Assembly: GCA_040508515.1 (NCBI GenBank)
Contig: JBEVMS010000254.1
Span: 1 to 16,122 of the forward strand
DNA from: JBEVMS01 sp040508515
GTDB lineage: Bacteria > Pseudomonadota > Gammaproteobacteria > Xanthomonadales > Rhodanobacteraceae
DNA length: 16,122 nt
Direction: 5' to 3'
Part shown: piece after piece, positions 14,113-16,122 of the stretch
Numbering within the stretch: the first letter of the stretch is position 1
Layout: every line of letters begins with the position of its first letter
The notes under the pieces: generated by a model
The model's input: only the letters and a program-made list of their open reading frames with translations
What the model was told of the DNA's origin: nothing
Databases searched by the model: none
Translations under genes and position numbers: made by a program

Positions 14113-15696
14113 ATGAACTTGCAGCCTTTCGCGCCTCGGCTCGGCCGGAGCAAGCTCGGCGCTCCCGTACCGGAGAGCTTGCCCGTGACCGCCCCACGAT
14201 CCCATGCACTTCCCGCCGACGCCCAGTATCTGGGTCGCCACGATCCGAGCCAGGAGCTGGACATCACCCTGGTACTGCGCCGCCGCGGCGCGGCGCCTAC
14301 GCCAGCCGTATGGCCGGCCAAACCCAGTTGCACGCATGCCAATTTCGCCACGCTGGCCGGCGCCGATCCGGCCGACCTCGCCCGGTTGCGCGCCTTCGCC
14401 AGCGCGCACGAGTTGCGCGAGACCGCCTGCCAGCCACACCGGCGCACGCTGCACCTGCGCGCCTCGGCGCAGGCGCTGGAGCGAGCCTTCGCGGTGGAGC
14501 TTGGTCATTACCGGATCGGCAGTGACGGCGTGCCCTTTGTTGCCAGCAACAGCGCGCCAACAGCGCCCGACGAGGCAGTCATTGCGGTGCTGGGGTTGGA
14601 CCGCCGCCCGGTAGCGCGATCACATGTTCGTCGCCCCATGGCCAGCCCCAGCCACACCTACACGCCGCCTCAGCTCGGCCAGCTGTATGGCTTTCCTGCT
14701 GGCGACGGCGGCGGCCAGTGCGTGGCGATCATCGAGCTGGGCGGCGGTTATGCCAGCGACGATCTGGCGACCTATTTCAAGGGCTTGGGGATCAACCCGC
14801 CCAGCATCACCGCGGTGCCAGTCGCCGGCGGCAGCAACCAGCCGGGTGGCGACGCCGACGGCGAGGTGATGCTCGACATCGAGGTGGTCGGTGCACTGGC
14901 GCCCGCCGCCAACCTCGCGGTGTATTTCGCGCCGAATACCGATCAGGGCTTCTTCGAGGCGATCTCGCAAGCCGCGCATGATACGACGCACCGGCCCTCG
15001 GTGATCTCGATCAGCTGGGGCGGGCCGGAGGGCAACTGGAGCGATCAGGCGCGCGATGCGATGCAATCGGCGCTGGAGGACGCCGCCAGCCTGGGCATTA
15101 CGGTTACCGTCGCCGCCGGCGATTCGGGCTCCAGCGACGGCGCCAGCAACGGTCAACCGCAGGTGGATTTCCCCGCTGCCAGCCCCTACGCACTCGCTTG
15201 CGGCGGCACCAAGCTGGTGGCCGGCCAGACGATCCAAAGCGAGCTGGTGTGGAACGAGACGGCGGGCGGCGAAGGAGCGACCGGTGGCGGAGTCAGCACA
15301 CTCTTCGCCCGACCCAGTTGGCAACAGCAGGCCGACGTGCCGGCCGCACCCGGCGGCAGCGGCGGGCGCGGGGTGCCGGATGTGGCGGGCGACGCCGACC
15401 CGTTAACCGGTTACCGCGTGCGCGTCGACGGCCAGGATCAGGTGATCGGCGGCACCAGCGCGGTGGCGCCGCTGTGGGCGGCCTTGATCGCCCGCTTCAA
15501 CCAACTGTTGGGCCAGCCGCTGGGCCACCCACACGCCACCTTCTACGCAATCGGCAGCGCGGGCTTTCGCGACATCACCCAAGGCAATAATGGCCAGTAC
15601 CAAGCCGGCGTCGGCTGGGATGCCTGCACCGGTTTAGGCAGTCCCAACGGCAGCGCCTTGCTGGCGGCGTTGCAGGCCCGACAAAAGTCGGCCTGA
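14113..15696 (+). CDS. S53-family serine-carboxyl peptidase (kumamolisin-like, sedolisin)
   Basis: An acid-type endopeptidase with a subtilisin fold, made as a proenzyme. Residues about 25-170 form the activation prodomain (DITLVLRRRG, THANFATLAGADPADLARLRAFA, LHLRAS...LERAFAVELGHY). The catalytic domain (about 178-525) carries the family tetrad: E251 and D255 (DGEVMLDIEV), oxyanion D337 (VAAGDSGSSDG) and nucleophile S449 (GGTSAVAPLWAAL). The 251/255/337 spacing equals that of kumamolisin. The calcium site is present at the C-terminus (FRDITQGNNG...GWDACTGLGSPNG). No classical signal peptide is visible, as in kumamolisins, so the export route is unclear. The ATG at 14113 has no Shine-Dalgarno site; an in-frame GTG at 14185 with GGAGAG seven bases upstream would give 503 residues starting at the conserved part of the prodomain and may be the true start. 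I list the longer form. Confidence 0.93.
   Translation: MNLQPFAPRLGRSKLGAPVPESLPVTAPRSHALPADAQYLGRHDPSQELDITLVLRRRGAAPTPAVWPAKPSCTHANFATLAGADPADLARLRAFASAHELRETACQPHRRTLHLRASAQALERAFAVELGHYRIGSDGVPFVASNSAPTAPDEAVIAVLGLDRRPVARSHVRRPMASPSHTYTPPQLGQLYGFPAGDGGGQCVAIIELGGGYASDDLATYFKGLGINPPSITAVPVAGGSNQPGGDADGEVMLDIEVVGALAPAANLAVYFAPNTDQGFFEAISQAAHDTTHRPSVISISWGGPEGNWSDQARDAMQSALEDAASLGITVTVAAGDSGSSDGASNGQPQVDFPAASPYALACGGTKLVAGQTIQSELVWNETAGGEGATGGGVSTLFARPSWQQQADVPAAPGGSGGRGVPDVAGDADPLTGYRVRVDGQDQVIGGTSAVAPLWAALIARFNQLLGQPLGHPHATFYAIGSAGFRDITQGNNGQYQAGVGWDACTGLGSPNGSALLAALQARQKSA
14172..14177 (+). promoter_or_regulatory. Ribosome binding site for an alternative S53 peptidase start
   Basis: GGAGAG lies seven bases before the in-frame GTG at 14185 (codon 25 of the longer form). 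It is a better initiation context than the ATG at 14113, whose upstream bases are not purine-rich. Confidence 0.45.
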
Positions 15697-15704
15697 GCTT
15701 GCCC

Positions 15705-15734
15705 GATGGGCTCGTCGCGCGCGGCGAGCCCATC
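15705..15734 (+). terminator. Long inverted repeat behind the S53 peptidase, possible terminator
   Basis: GATGGGCTCG and CGAGCCCATC form a perfect 10-bp stem, extendable by three inner pairs, beginning nine bases after the peptidase stop. No T run follows on either strand, so it is at best an atypical terminator or an mRNA-end stabiliser. It also marks the left edge of the GH1 remnant. Confidence 0.45.
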
Positions 15735-15735
15735 A

Positions 15736-16052
15736 GCGGCGGCAATCAACGTCACCTTGTTCCACTGGGACCTGCCGCCCGTGGTGGATGACTGCGGCTC
15801 AACCGCGACAGCGTGTACGGGTTCGTCGAGTACCCCGTGATGATGTTCAAAGCGCTTGACCATCGCGTACCGCGCTGGACCAAGCTCAACGAGCCCCGAC
15901 TGGTCAGCGCGCCCAAGGCGAGCGCCAAATTTTACGCGCAGGTAATTGCCAGCAACGGCGCTCCGTACTGGACGAATAAAGCAAACCGCGGCAGGCTTAA
16001 GGGTCTGACCGATGCGTTCCGCGACCCCAACCGGTGGGACATATCCGGATGA
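15736..16052 (+). pseudogene. Remnant of a GH1 beta-glucosidase with a frameshift and internal deletion
   Basis: Two frames together spell pieces of a glycoside hydrolase family 1 enzyme. From 15745 one frame reads INVTLFHWDLPPVVDD, the classic HWDLP block. At about 15793-15798 the reading must shift: the next frame reads LNRDSVYGFVEYPVMMFKAL, then DHRVPRWTKLNEP, the block ending in the NEP motif with the family's acid/base glutamate (15891-15893). Directly after NEP the protein jumps to SAPKASAKFYAQVIASNG, which resembles the C-terminal end of GH1 enzymes, so some 250 residues, including the region of the nucleophile glutamate, seem lost. The N-terminal part before HWDLP is also gone. The second frame is open as a 79-residue reading frame from a GTG at 15813, but this is unlikely to be a functional protein. 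Its TGA overlaps the ATG of the next gene. GH1 assignment is by motif recognition; the last 30 residues (YWTNKANRGRLKG...WDISG) I cannot place. Confidence 0.75.
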
Positions 16053-16122
16053 AAACCCTTTTTCTTGCGTTAGGACTTTCGATGAGCCCCCAAGCCAGTG
16101 CCGCCCCGACCCTGCTCGCCGA
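16049..16122 (+). CDS. Start of a secreted protein, cut by the window edge
   Basis: The first 24 codons read MKTLFLALGLSMSPQASAAPTLLA, a typical Sec signal peptide: a lysine, a hydrophobic core LFLALGLSM, and an ASA cleavage site at about residue 18. The ATG overlaps the stop of the GH1 remnant as ATGA, suggesting an old operon with translational coupling. No ribosome binding site is obvious. The mature protein lies outside the window, so its function is unknown; a carbohydrate-related role would fit the GH1 neighbour but is only a guess. Confidence 0.65.
   Translation, partial: MKTLFLALGLSMSPQASAAPTLLA

Overview
The window is high-GC, densely packed chromosomal DNA from a gammaproteobacterium. 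The best guess is the Xanthomonadales (Rhodanobacteraceae or Xanthomonadaceae). This rests on gene content: a short PutA without a DNA-binding domain, a YcgL-domain protein, a membrane-anchored ankyrin giant, a KefB/KefC-type antiporter, a magnesium-type HemB and a kumamolisin-like S53 peptidase. The lineage call is inference. I saw no mobile element, CRISPR array, tRNA or rRNA.

Left part (1-6341), catabolism and uptake: putA (+) encodes the bifunctional proline-to-glutamate enzyme and ends at a strong intrinsic terminator. A separate aldehyde dehydrogenase of the coniferyl-aldehyde type (+) follows. It converges on an OmpP1/FadL outer-membrane transporter (-), and the two share one symmetrical terminator in a gap of under 80 bases.

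Middle (6592-12643): a small ycgL gene (+) is followed by an 1162-residue protein (+) with about six membrane spans and then about twenty ankyrin repeats. The ankyrin gene has no ribosome binding site, and a TATACT box sits seven bases before its ATG, so its message may be leaderless. It converges on a KefB/KefC-type K+/H+ antiporter (-). The 380-base gap between them holds no gene, but it has several inverted repeats and a nested hairpin plus U6 that would terminate antiporter transcription.

Right part (12979-16122): hemB (-, porphobilinogen synthase) is divergent from an S53 serine-carboxyl peptidase (+). Just behind the peptidase lies an unannotated wreck of a GH1 beta-glucosidase. It carries a frameshift and a large internal deletion, yet its end still overlaps, as ATGA, the start of a secreted-protein gene cut by the window edge.

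Most genes are ordinary housekeeping or catabolic genes standing alone or in convergent and divergent pairs, not one operon. The points most worth a second look are the membrane-ankyrin protein and its leaderless-type start, the GH1 remnant, the structured ank/kef gap, and an Asp-to-Asn change in the regulatory loop of the Kef-type antiporter.
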